Source: Mnemiopsis leidyi (Eukaryota; Ctenophora; Tentaculata; Lobata; Bolinopsidae). Taken from it: a stretch of DNA of 64,000 bases. Below the pieces are notes generated by a model. It made no database searches. It saw nothing but the letters and a program-made list of their open reading frames with translations, and was not told the origin of the DNA. Positions 1-10,495 of the stretch are shown one piece after another. The translations under genes and the position numbers were made by a program. The DNA is taken from the NCBI GenBank assembly GCA_000226015.1, contig JH153850.1:363999-427998 (forward strand). The letters run 5' to 3'. The first letter of the stretch is position 1. Each line of letters starts with the position of its first letter.

Positions 1-860
1 TTTTTATGGGTTTAGCAAACAGCCTCTGATGAGAATGTAGAAGCAAACAAGTTCGTTGTGTGAGCCAACTCAGCTACAAGCTAAATGTTTTTAAACATTT
101 TTTCTTATGTGGATGGGAGAGTTGTGAAGTTTAGATATGTTTTCCATTGAGTGCCTTGACATTTCATATAGATATATTGCATGCTTTGCTTAATGTATGA
201 ATCAATGCAAAACGTTTTTGTAGCCTCACGTTGCGGCTCATTATCTGTTGTCATTTCACCCACGGCAGCAGGCCTGACGACGTCAGGCAACATTTTTCAA
301 CATATTCTTAAAGCAGGGAAACAGGACCAACTCCAAAACACGTTCAGTACTAATAATTATGACTTAAAAAATAATAATTATGACTATTGTAACGTAAATG
401 TAGATAAATTCCTGTGATGACTAGGCGTAGAATTGACTCGAGAACCAACTTCAGTGATTTTTCATCCAATTGCCATGCCATTATAAACTCGACAAGGCTT
501 GTCAATTATATATACCCAACTGTATTAAATGCCATAAGAAGTGGCCTGTGGGTGTTGAAGGCAATGCAGATGTCTATGCCAACACAGCTCGATGTTTGCC
601 ATTTGTTGAACCGGTGTGGCCCTTACTTGTGCGCGTGTGGGCTGTTCTGGTTTGGCAAATCTGCCATTTGTGCTACGGACGTTGTGCGCGCTGCGCGTCA
701 TGATGTGAGATGTCCGCGGCCTCACTCTTTTGATTATGAGAAGTGTTGTAAATGAGATATAATATTGTTTGATCTTAAATGCTGTAAATAAAGATACTTG
801 TTTTTCTGAAATACTTTCTTTCTCTAATACACTGTAAAACTGTTTTGAATTTATTTTTAA
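1..860. other. AT-rich intergenic stretch, no gene seen
   Basis: No open frame here resembles a known protein or has convincing splice sites, and the short open frames have no coding character. An AATAAA-type hexamer at about 787 lies in sense on the + strand and could end a gene that lies to the left of the window. Confidence 0.5.
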
Positions 861-1743
861 ACTGTTTTCAGTGGTGCAAATCCAGGGAAGATGGGTATAA
901 TCCCCACAATAATTTAGTACCACCTCCAAAACTTTTGTCTCTCACCCAAAATATCTTCTGCTCCCAGATTATTTCCATCTCCGTGCCTGGAATTAAAGTT
1001 CCCGCCTACACCCAGTTTCTTGTATCTGTGTTTACTTTACTAATAGTCAGTGGCCCCCTATGGAGCTTTCATGAACTCCCTTTTTTTACTTCAACCTATT
1101 TTTTTTGCTTGGCACCCTTTTTGATGCCCCTGGCGAATTTTTGGGGCCCCTATAATATTTCTTGTCCGTCGGCCGTTGCTGAGTCTGATGGTTTTATGCA
1201 CCTGTATAACTTTTGTCTGTCGGCCGTTGCTAAGTGCTAGATTCTTTGGCTAAGTTACTTAGCTTTGTTACTTAGCTTTGCAACTTGACAAAGTTACTTT
1301 GCTTTGAAAAACATGTTATTTTCTATATCATATGATTTGATTGTACAGGTATAAAATAAATTTTGAGTTTTACTAATTTTGAGTTTTACTAATTATATGC
1401 TCCTATTAAATTTTTTGTCTGTCGACCATTGTTAATTTGGACATCAAATTGCCAACCCTTTCAACAAATCTTCAAAATCCCACCTCTCAAGGGTGCCTCC
1501 CCCTTGCTAGCAGGGTCTGCGGGGTGGGTTGTTACGTCACTGCTAATAGGTTTAACCAAATTTGAGATATTGCGTATTTACATGATGGTTATGTCCTACT
1601 GTCCAACAAGTCCAACAGTTTGTTGTCTTGATAATCACGATCTTACTTGCTGAATAGTGATATGAGTCAATCAGGGATGGGATCTCATTACAATGTTTAT
1701 AAAGATAACTAATGTCAAAATGAATGTTTAATGAGCTGAGGTA

Positions 1744-2686
1744 CAGTCATCCCCTGATTTACCTGGCTTTTCAGGGGAAAGCAAATGCACGGTAAATTGG
1801 GTGACAGGGTTAATTGGGGAAGTGCCATTTGGGGCCCGAAATTGGGTCTGAATTGTCACTTAAAAGTCTTTACACCGTCTTATCACTTATCTGTCTATAT
1901 ACCGTCTTTTTGTCATTGGAACAATGTTTAATTAAAAAAAGTGTTAGCCTGACTGTATTACGTAGTTTTGACAACAAAATTTAACAGTTGCCTTGGAAAT
2001 ACTGGAGTTTGTACTGGGTCTTTTGTTCCAGAGCTTAGTATGATACCTTATGTTACATATATATATATAGTGTATTTGTATATTTATTTGTTACACCTGT
2101 ACCCAGGCTTTTACAGTTATACTGAAGGGGCTCCTGGGAGATTCTTGATCTTTTAACAGAGACCCTCCTCATTTAACCCTCAATCACGGTTTCCCGGTCA
2201 TTCAGCTGAGTCGACCGAAGAAAATCGCATAGGCATATGCCCTTATCGCACTTCTCTAGGATTGGAGGATCTGGGAATCGAACCCCCGATCTTCTGCATA
2301 GAAAGTCGGGGTAGATACCACTACACCACCAACCCATTGACACTACTCTTTTCCTTTCATGTGATCACATCACATCCTTGCATTGACTGGGCAAGATCCA
2401 ATCATCCGAGCACCGATGTCAAGCAGTACGATAATGCCCAAAGTGATACAAATGAGAATACCAGACCGTTGAGCTAACAAGGTGCTGTCAGAATCACGCT
2501 TGTTAATGCTAGTGTGTCATATGCGGGAATACAGGGGATCTCATATCAGTTACCACTGCACAATACAAAATAATTTCGAAAAAAATGTTTAGCTCAAATT
2601 TCCGGTTAAAATTTCTGGGAAAAGGAATGTGGTTAGGTAAATTGGGGGGGGGGGATAAATCGGGCCTGGTAAATCAGGGATGACTG
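1744..2686. mobile_element. Tigger/pogo-like MITE nested in the hAT element
   Basis: Left end CAGTCATCCCCTGATTTACC and right end (reverse complement) CAGTCATCCCTGATTTACC form terminal inverted repeats of about 20 bp. They are flanked by TA on both sides (1742-1743 and 2687-2688). A CAGTCATCCC end with a TA target fits the pogo/Tigger branch of Tc1/mariner. There is no transposase frame. Internal G-rich and C-rich subterminal sequence (about 2640-2655) and a tRNA-like unit on the minus strand fill the body. Confidence 0.75.
2245..2340 (-). repeat. tRNA-like Pol III unit (SINE head or tRNA pseudogene) inside the MITE
   Basis: On the minus strand an A-box-like TGGTGTAGTGGTA (reverse of 2316-2328) is followed about 30-40 bases later by a perfect B-box GGTTCGATTCC (reverse of 2274-2284). 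This is the spacing of a tRNA promoter. The acceptor and T stems do not pair well enough for a working tRNA, so I call it a tRNA-derived repeat or pseudogene, most like Glu/Gly/Asp tRNAs in the D-arm. Confidence 0.6.
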
Positions 2687-3208
2687 TATTCTCACGAAAG
2701 ACTAATACTTTCCGCAAACTCGATACTGTTCTTATTGTGATATAATTTTGTCCCTTGATTCCAAGCCGTTTTGCGTTTTTGTACTGATCTTAAATTGTTA
2801 ATGTTAAAATAACAAAAGCATCCATATTACATTTATTCCCTGCTTAAATTATTGATGTTGCCACTTGCTGTGTTCTGTTTTTAATTTTCTGATTATATCA
2901 CAAAACTCTAAAACAAAATTAGATTAGAATGCTCAGACTTTAACATTGAAAAAAGGGTAGAAATACGTGATCATTATCATGATCATCCCCCCAAAGTATA
3001 AATTTTGGAGAAAATGGTCGAAATTTTCGAAATATCCCCCCCCCCATCCTAAACATGGATTTGCACCACTGACTGTTTTAGTAAATTTTGACTTTTACTA
3101 GGAAATTTAGTATATAATAACACTTAGTAATACCAATCTAGATTTTATGTTTTTAATTCCCAAATTTCCAAAAACTGAGTATTATCTTAACAAGTTTTAC
3201 TTCCAGCT

Positions 3209-3526
3209 ATGGTTCTACTAGATAATGATGGATTTCTTCATGCCCTGACGAAGATGTTTCAGAACAACAGATCCTCAGGTAGTGTTAATATCACACTGAA
3301 GAAGTATGATGGAAGAACAACTAGACGAAATCTTCAACAACCCATAGAAAATTTATGTCTTATCAGAGCATCAGACAACAGGTCAAAGCTTAGTACTGTA
3401 ATTTCTAGTAAAGAGGTCACAAAATTTCAAATGTCTTATGCTACTTTATTGCGGGGAAATATGGACTCTCTTAAGAAGCATGACAAAAGTAAAGAGCGCA
3501 AAGAACGAAAGAGAAAGGACCTCTAA
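3209..3526 (+). CDS. SRP14: Signal recognition particle 14 kDa protein
   Basis: SRP14 pairs with SRP9 on the Alu domain of the 7SL RNA. It slows elongation while the ribosome is delivered to the ER. The 105-residue frame follows the animal protein closely: an N-terminal MVLLDNDGFL, the block SGSVNITLKKYDGRT near residues 30-45, the strand-helix block STVISSKEVTKFQMSYATLL near 70-90, and a lysine-rich tail (KERKERKRKDL). It lacks the long alanine tail of primate SRP14. The whole CDS is in one exon. A strong acceptor (TTTTACTTCCAG) ends just two bases before the ATG, so the 5' leader is either on an upstream exon or supplied by trans-splicing. An AATAAA-type signal lies near 3,992. The family call is secure from sequence memory. 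Confidence 0.95.
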   Translation: MVLLDNDGFLHALTKMFQNNRSSGSVNITLKKYDGRTTRRNLQQPIENLCLIRASDNRSKLSTVISSKEVTKFQMSYATLLRGNMDSLKKHDKSKERKERKRKDL

Positions 3527-4147
3527 AAATGTTCCATCTATTGGGAAAAAAAGCTGTAGCTGTGTACCTTTAATCAAAGCATTGTGCTAAAGACTTTTGT
3601 TCCGTATCTTTTTAGCTCAATTATGGTCATATCATTTAATCCTCTGGATTTTCTTTTCAACATCTCCCTAATTCATATTGTGTTATGCAGACCATAAAAT
3701 TATTAATTTGCATTGGAAACCTTCTCAATAATGTTTTTCAAACATATTTCAAGAGTTTCTACTAATGTCAGGTTAAATAGAATCCTCGAAAATTGTATAA
3801 AACTTTAAAAAATTCATGCATCTGTACTGATATATATTATGAAACCTGGATCTGTAACGAAAATAATTCTTAGGGTTTCATGATAGGGTTAAATGGTCAG
3901 CCTGCCCTTGTTCCTCCCTTGAAGTATAACACAAAATGTCAGGTTAATCTTTACACCGATTGCCCTTTGTCTGGATTTGACAACATTATACCAATAAAGA
4001 CGTGCTCAAATGTCTCAAGAATATTGTCCAAGTAAGACCCATTTTAAGGTTATCGATTATCTTCAAAAGCTTTCTATGAAAATATCAGTGGGTACTGTAT
4101 ATAAAAGTCAAGCCTTTTACTTTAACCTATTATTTTTTCTCTTTCAG
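3527..4147 (+). other. SRP14 3' UTR and spacer
   Basis: AT-rich, with no open frame of note. A candidate poly(A) signal AATAAA at about 3,992 probably ends the SRP14 transcript. The pyrimidine-rich tract just before 4,148 is the acceptor of the next gene's exon. Confidence 0.5.
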
Positions 4148-5304
4148 GTGTATTGTTCTTGAATGCCTCTGTGGTAGATTAAGTAAACTAAAAAACACAA
4201 CCTTTGGATATAGCCAGTGGGTTGTCAAGACTAGTGAGGTATAAACAATTATTTTTAAATTTCAGTCTTCAGTATCAGAAGTCTTTCTTTGCATTAAATT
4301 TTGTGCAGCCTCAACTTTGCTAAAGATGTTGCCTTAGTTTCAAATCATTATATTGGATATTCTACCATCAATGGTCGACACGATTTTCAAGGAATTTGTT
4401 GTTTCACTTCAGGCATATGCTGATATCTGCAAGATATTAAAAACAGTCGGTGCATCTGATGTGAGGTCATATTTGGAAGAGCATGATCTCACCAAACTTT
4501 TTCCCTTGCTTGATAAGTTTGTTAAGAATGAAATTTTACCGAAAATGTCTCGGTCTCCCCTCACCTCGCACCTCTCCTCTTTCTCAACATATGGACAGGC
4601 ATGTTATGATGCTCTGACTTTTATATTCCTAATTGATATTAGCGTAAACTATGTACCATAACTGTCTTATAATGATTACAGAGGTTACACTAGAAGACTT
4701 TGACCAGACAGTATTCACTGTTATATTGCTCTCTGCAAGATTGCCAACACTTTGTTTCATTAAGGTAAATAGTCTCTGCAACACTATGCTAGAAGAACTT
4801 TTGTTCGGTGGCTCTCACAAGTATGTTGCTCATCAATTTGCTCTCTTGTACAGAGCATTGACCGCCACTGGACTTGTGCTACAGTCTTATAGAATTAAGG
4901 TAAAGGATTTTAAACCGTCAAAATTGCCTTGTTCTTAAAATTTCACTTATGCTGCATTATTTGAGATATTGAGGATAAGCTCAAGAGCCAACTCAGACAT
5001 CAAATTTTAATTTGATAAACTCATTTCCGTCATAGTAATAGTGACCTCTTCGCTGGCTCTAAAACCAGCCTATAAAAAATTTGATTTTAGCCACCTCCAA
5101 TATTTAATATTCCTCACTAAATCCATTTCTCAGGGAGAGGGATTATTTATCACATTAAAGCAAGAACTGGATCAATATCAAATTCTGTCAGTAGATACTC
5201 AAGAGATGCTGATTCAGTACTTGTCTGTGCTCAAGGAGGAATCACAATCTTTGGTATTGAGCAATTCAATCTCACAGGCATTTTTTGAGGCAACTGAGAT
5301 CTAA
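4148..5304 (+). CDS. 3' part of an unrecognised all-helical protein (four exons)
   Basis: Four open blocks join in phase: 4148-4238 (CIVLECLCGRLSKLKN...), 4338-4598 (FQIIILDILPSMVDTIFKEF...), 4684-4899 (VTLEDFDQTVFTVILL...) and 5134-5304, ending at TAA with ...SQAFFEATEI. Acceptors are CTTTCAG, GCCTTAG, TTACAGAG and TTTCTCAG. Donors are GAG|GTATAA and AAG|GTAAAG. The second exon either uses a GC donor (CAG|GCATGT) or reads on to AGC|GTAAAC at about 4,652. Together they give about 245 residues, rich in leucine and amphipathic helices, like the C-terminal end of an alpha-solenoid (HEAT-like) protein. The first exon begins inside a codon, so the 5' part of the gene is missing or lies further upstream, perhaps on the other side of SRP14. 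I do not recognise the family. An AATAAA at about 5,748 fits its 3' end. Confidence 0.6.
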
Positions 5305-6574
5305 GATTCTAAGCAATTGAAAATGGTTTGATAGGGAAAGGTATGGGGGCACACATTTTTGTATCACCTGATAATGATTGTCTAATGAGAAGTCAGGAAT
5401 GGCCTACCAATATGAGGTAATGCTATCACACGTATATATCCCATTACGACCCCTCCCCACTACACCTTTATTGTATAAATTTAATAACATGAAATTTTAT
5501 GTTAATGTTGTTTCTTTTTTGGGTTGTGTTCATTTGAAGATGTTTCATATTTATTTATTTGATGAATTCTTTACTTACTATTTATTCCAAGGATTTGTTA
5601 GCTTAAACCTAAAACTTTTACTCAGATTTGTGTTTATTTGAATTTATGTGATCAGTATCATGAACTTCGTAGAGTTTTATTGTGGATACCAACCATTGTA
5701 ATGAAGATGACGTGTAACATTAAATCTCCATGAAAATTTCTCTTGGAATAAACATCCAAACAAAAAATGAAGTTATAAACCTTCTGGAAATGGGAAGAGT
5801 ACAATAGCATTTATCTTACGACATTCTGTGCCATTAAATGGCACCATGATACAAAACGTTATCTCTTTTCTATTCTCAAAAGGTGCACAGCCAATAAGTT
5901 TGTTACTTGACACCCCATTTTATGCATCTGAATTTTGACTGATGGTATGAGGTGTCCTCATCGAATATTGCAGGACTACTAATCGCCTCTGTTTGTATTA
6001 GTCACAGAACATATTTCTGAAAACAAACATGTGTATTGTGTACCTACCTTCGTATGTATAACTGAATTCTCTATCAGTTTGTGGTTTGTGTAGTTCGTTC
6101 TTGAGATCATACCTAACTGAAATACTATCTGAAGGATGAATCGGTTACAGTGTCCTTGTTCTGCATGTGTATATAGACCAAGAATGGGTAACTCTTTGAT
6201 AAAATGGTAGGAATTTGTCTCGCTCTACTGTGACTTCTGATTGTTTATTCCCCATAAAGTATAGAGAATGGTATTTGTGGGAGGTGTCACAAATTTGTTT
6301 TGAGAGAGTGTTTCTCAATATTGATTGGTCGAACCTGTCATCTCTTCAATCACTGTTGCATGTCAAACCTCCCAACGAATACAGTTCCCTATACCATACC
6401 AAGTCGTAAAGTTTTGATTTTTTCATAGTGTTTCACTATCAAATCATCCATCTATAGAGAGATGTATCTATATCACGTGTTGTTATTTGGGCTATCGATT
6501 GGTTGTATCCTCATCCCTGTAATAATTTGTGACCCTTCCCCAGATACACGTTCCTCATGAAACTTTAATTTCAG
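5305..6574 (+). other. 3' UTR and intergenic or intronic DNA before the MFS exon
   Basis: A poly(A) signal near 5,748 probably closes the preceding gene. The rest is AT-rich and must contain the first, short coding exon of the transporter, because the exon at 6,575 begins inside a codon. I could not choose that exon with confidence: candidate ATGs near 6,185, 6,205 and 6,460 do not give a matching phase with a good donor. Confidence 0.4.
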
Positions 6575-7982
6575 GGAAAACATAATAAAGGGAGCAATCA
6601 GTCGATCCAGATTTATAGTGACAATACTATCTTGTTCTATAATCCTTGTACCTGCTGGTGGAGTAACTTATGGCTTCACCTCCATTGACCCTTACCTTTA
6701 CTCATACTTGGTGTCTGTAAGTCCCGACCACACAGCAAACAAATCATCGTTATCTTGGATGTACTCGGCTCTTATGTCAGGACAGGCTATCGCAATGATA
6801 ACGGGGGGTTTCCTTGAGCGCAAGTTCTCTACCCGAAGTATAACACTCTGTGGCGTTGCCCTGTTCAACATAAACCTTTTTTTAATGTACTTTTCTTGCA
6901 GTACTGTGTTCTCTCTAGTACTCAGTTATCTTCTGGCAGGGTTCACTTTAGGTTTGATGTACGTGACATCCCTGGTTGTTGGCTTGTCTTGGACTGAGAA
7001 GGGCTATCATGGAATCCTCTCAGGTATTCTCAGTCTAGGTTACGGACTGTCAAGTGTATTCATTAGTCCATTACAGACACTCTATGTCAATCCAAACAAC
7101 TTTGATCCTACAAAAAACCCAGTGGATGGAGAACTTATCTTTACCCAGGCGTCAGTTCTCAGGAGAGTCCCAACTATGTTTATACTCTTTTCTATATTTT
7201 CAGCTATCATTCAGATACCATTGAGCTTCCTTCTGGTGAAAAATCCTGATATTCCCAGGCCAGAAACTATGGTTAAATGTGATCATGTAGTCGACATGTT
7301 TCGCAAGCCCAGATTTTATATACTCTTTCTTATCTTTGCTCTAAACAAGTTACCCCTGGCTTATATTGGCTCTTATGCTAAAATATACGGAGAAACTTTC
7401 ATCCACGACGACTTGCTTCTTTCTGTAGTAATGGGACTGTGCGGAGTGTTTAATGCAATAGGTCGACCTTTTTGGGGGCACCTTCATGACAGATATGGTG
7501 TCAAGTTTCCACTTTTTGCACTTTGCATTGCAACAGGTCTCAGCATTCTTGCCTCCTATCTAAGTAAGTTTGTAAAGACTGAGACAACCTGTCCAGTTCT
7601 TTTCACAATTTCAGTTTGGTCATCTTATTTCTGCTGCACTGGGAACTATGGCATCATGCCAGCTGCTGTTATCCAATTCTTTGGTGAAGAAGACTTTGGT
7701 ATAAAATATGGAATCATCTACCTTAGCCAGGCTCTTGGTGCAGTTCTCTCATCTATCTACACAAGTTTCATTCCTTTCTGGATGCCACTTGTTTTGTCTA
7801 TTGTTTTTACATGTGTGGTTTCAGCACTCCTATCACTCATGTTGAGAACAACCGAGACTCTAGATGACCAGGCAAGGGCATTGCTGAACAATGACAGTTC
7901 TGAAAGCCTTGTTATAAGTAAGGAATTTGAACTTCACAGGGAGGGTGCCCTGGAACTAAAGGCAGTCAAAGGCAAAGACTAA
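6575..7982 (+). CDS. Major facilitator superfamily transporter, monocarboxylate/OFA-like (main exon)
   Basis: This 468-residue exon encodes almost a whole 12-helix MFS carrier. It opens after the acceptor TTTAATTTCAG, in phase, as ENIIKGAISRSRFIVTILSC. The first membrane helix follows (IVTILSCSIILVPAGGVTYGF). Six helices lead to a short central cytoplasmic loop (VKNPDIPRPETMVKCDHVVD), then six more. The loop between helices 8 and 9 carries the MFS signature GHLHDRYGVKFP (G-x3-D-R-x-G-x-K). Helices 2-3 are joined by GGFLERKFSTRS. The C-tail is short and acidic. The overall pattern fits oxalate:formate-antiporter-like and monocarboxylate-type carriers, so the cargo is probably a small carboxylate. 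That is a family guess, because no substrate residues are diagnostic. The translation has no breaks. The N-terminal few residues are on an unidentified upstream exon. An AATAAA signal lies near 8,855. Confidence 0.88.
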
Positions 7983-9921
7983 CCACTCAGGGGATGATCA
8001 TGAGAAGTCTTTTTAGCATTCTGTTTTTGCAGTCTGCCTGCAGTTCCTTAGTCCAATTTCTATTTCTATCATAGAAATAGGTATATTATGAGGCAAATAT
8101 CAGGGACTTATATGTATAAAGGTTCAACTAAAAGGTGGACGAACGAATTAGTTGGAGAGGTCAGAGGATCAGTTCACCACACCGAAACAAAAGTTGCACT
8201 TGAAGTCTTCAAATACCGAAAATATAGTAAAAAGAGAAATGTAGTGTTTTAAATGTAGTTTTAGAATTTTAGTTGCATTTTCTTGTGTTTTAGTCAATAT
8301 TATATCTGTTTGAAGATCACCGTAATTTTGTAAACCCTCTATTTGAGGATGTGATTGTTTACTAAGCTAGTAATTCTTTAGATACTATGTATTTAGTCTC
8401 ACAATAATTTTGTGAGGCGAGAAACTGCTCTCAAACTAAACTGTTTCTTATGCAAAACCTTCATTATAGACGAGCATGAACTGTATTGTTAAGGAAAATT
8501 AAAGTCTATTAAAAACTAAATATTGTTCAACGTCTGTTCACATGTATTCGGAGACCTTTCTTATAAATAGGAATCTGTGCTTTTACTAAATTAGTTTAAT
8601 TTTTGATGAGATTAATACAGTTGATGTAATAAGTTGCATGTATGCAATAAGATGCATGTATGCAATAAGTTGCATGTATAGAAATATTTTATTATATTCC
8701 TCGGTTTTCCAAAATATTTCAATTTTCACCATGATCATGGAGTATGAAAAAGTAGTATTGAAAGGAATGTGTACATTCATTTGTGTGTTAAAAGGGATGT
8801 GTTCATACATTTGTTTTCTGTATAATACGGTTTGATATGAATTACAATTTGGGAATAAAACATGATAATGTTATTTGTAGCACTGTATCTTCGTAGTTAC
8901 ATAAATAATGTTCTTGGTCTACGATTTTCTTACAAACCAACTTAGTTTTTTTGGTGTCTTTTGCTGCATCTTGTGAAAAATTCTTATGCTGCACAAGATC
9001 TTAAAAGCAAAACAAGTCATATATAATTTAAGGTATTTTACTGCATAATCAAATATGTAACTTAGAAATTTTTAAAATATTGGGGGAAAACAACCAAAAC
9101 AAAGAAATAGAATCGCTATATCAAAATCAATGGATTTGGGTTTTTCTTTGTTGTATCCGTTTTACTGAATCCAATGCACCAATTTTTACTCGTGAATGTG
9201 TAGATTATGTTCAAATGAGAGAAAATACCAAAAAATTGACCGAAAGATAACTATTATTTTTTTAAAATCGGATCTCAAGTGGGATCAAAAACCGGTAACT
9301 AATAGGGGTTAAATCTGAACATTGCATGACACCGGTGTTATTCATCACTCAACTGTAAGAGATTGAATAAGACTGTGATGCCTTGGGAATCTACGTGTTT
9401 TAACATTTATGGTGATAAACCCGGTCAGAGGACGGGTCCCAGCTAGTTTCAATAATGTGAATATTTGTTACGTTAGTGGATTATCAATTTTTGGGTCTAA
9501 ATGCAATGCAGCACAGCAGGCTTTATGGTTGCCACATTAAGATCTGTGGGAAATTATCACGTCAACATGTACAATCTGATCAACGTGGTTTGAACCAATC
9601 AGCTTCTTGATAAACTGTGCATATAACACATGTATTTAGTAATATTGATCGAAGTTGCAAATTCAGAAAGGCCTTCCAATATTGCACCGTTTATTCTTAA
9701 AACCGTACTTGAGCAAGTTTCCTAAAGTTAAAAAGTCTCAAGTCAACCGAACTCACTTTAAAGATTAGTTGAAACATTATTATTTGCACAATTTAATATG
9801 ATCTCATCTTAAGGTACGATAGTAGTTAAATTAAGTCAAGTAAACAGAAGCTTCTCAACAGAAAATGTCCGCCAATGAACTCAGAAGAAAACTTCATGAC
9901 AGTAAATAACCTCTAATCTTA
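7983..9921 (+). other. MFS 3' UTR, short tandem repeats and intergenic DNA
   Basis: The transporter's 3' UTR probably runs to the AATAAA near 8,855. Between 8,620 and 8,680 a 17-18-bp unit containing TTGCATGTATGCAATAAG is repeated about three times. The remainder up to 9,921 is AT-rich with no coding signal. A 14-codon upstream ORF (9865-9909) precedes the next gene. Confidence 0.5.
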
Positions 9922-10495
9922 ATGGAGTACAAAGAATGGGAAGCAATAAGTCAGCATCGAGCTGTTCTTACCGCCTATGTAGACGTGAAGGAGATCGTTT
10001 ATTATCTGAAATGTGAGATAGAAGATCCTCCAGCTGGAAGCAACTTCTCTCCTATAGATGTGAAGCTTGAGTTAGCCGAGATTGATCAGTTTCAGGACCA
10101 CGTGGTGAGTCTTACCAACGATTAAGTTTTCAAAATGAACCATGTGCATTGTCACCACTTACAAAATGTAATTTTTTTCAAGCTTTGTTTTGCTCATATT
10201 ATTCAAAAGTGATGACAATACACGGTGCAGCGCTCGAGTTATGCCAGACAGCAGCGACAGTAAGGTTGTGTGTATTTTTAATTTTGATGCCTCGCCCACT
10301 GGCATCAAGATTGCAGAATAACCAATATTACAGTCTATTAATTAGAATTATCATTTCAGTCAGTAAAAAGTTTGTTAGACTATCTACGAAGAAGGAAACA
10401 TGGATTTAACTTGCTCTGCAAAACATTGAGTAAAACCGGACAGTCATTCTTGGCGGAGATTCTTCAAAATACTAAGGATAATATTCCTGATGTAG
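9922..10495 (+). CDS. CARD-type death-fold domain (exons 1-2 of the STAND gene)
   Basis: Exon 1 (9922-10104) starts at ATG with MEYKEWEAISQHRAVLTAYV and ends CAC GTG|GTGAGT in phase 0. Exon 2 (10360-10495) continues SVKSLLDYLRRRKHGFNLLC, then KTLSKTGQSFLAEILQ. The pattern, with a helix of the LLDYLRRRKHGFNLLC type followed by a conserved S/ETGQ..LA.IL helix, is the hallmark of CARDs such as those of APAF-1, caspase-9 and CRADD. The region is about 105 residues, the normal size for one CARD. A 15-codon uORF with a good Kozak context precedes the start by 12 bases. The second exon ends with one base (G) that completes the aspartate codon at the start of exon 3. Confidence 0.78.

Larger units (their letters stand above)
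869..3071. mobile_element. hAT-like DNA transposon, non-autonomous, with exact 8-bp TSD
   Basis: The ends are 16-bp perfect terminal inverted repeats, CAGTGGTGCAAATCCA at 869-884 and its reverse complement at 3056-3071. They are flanked by an exact 8-bp direct repeat ACTGTTTT (861-868 and 3072-3079). An 8-bp target duplication with a CAGTG-type end is the hAT signature. No transposase frame is visible, so this is a non-autonomous copy. A second element (1744-2686) is inserted in it. The interior outside that insert holds short repeated motifs: a 13-base GTCNGNCGGCCGTTGC-type phrase three times between 1,165 and 1,440, and an 18-bp tandem pair at 1,361-1,395. The right end lies 137 bp before the SRP14 start codon, so the element forms part of the upstream region or 5' intron of that gene. 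Confidence 0.8.

Noticed and set aside
2245-2340. A working tRNA gene on the minus strand
   Set aside because: The A and B boxes are good, but the acceptor and T stems do not pair and the unit lies inside a MITE.
6618-7982. Start of the MFS protein at the GTG at 6618
   Set aside because: Animal genes rarely start at GTG. The frame is open upstream to a clean acceptor at 6574, so the true start is on an earlier exon.
10238-10267. A micro-exon between the two CARD exons
   Set aside because: Its length would break the frame, and exons 1 and 2 already join in phase 0 to give a complete CARD.
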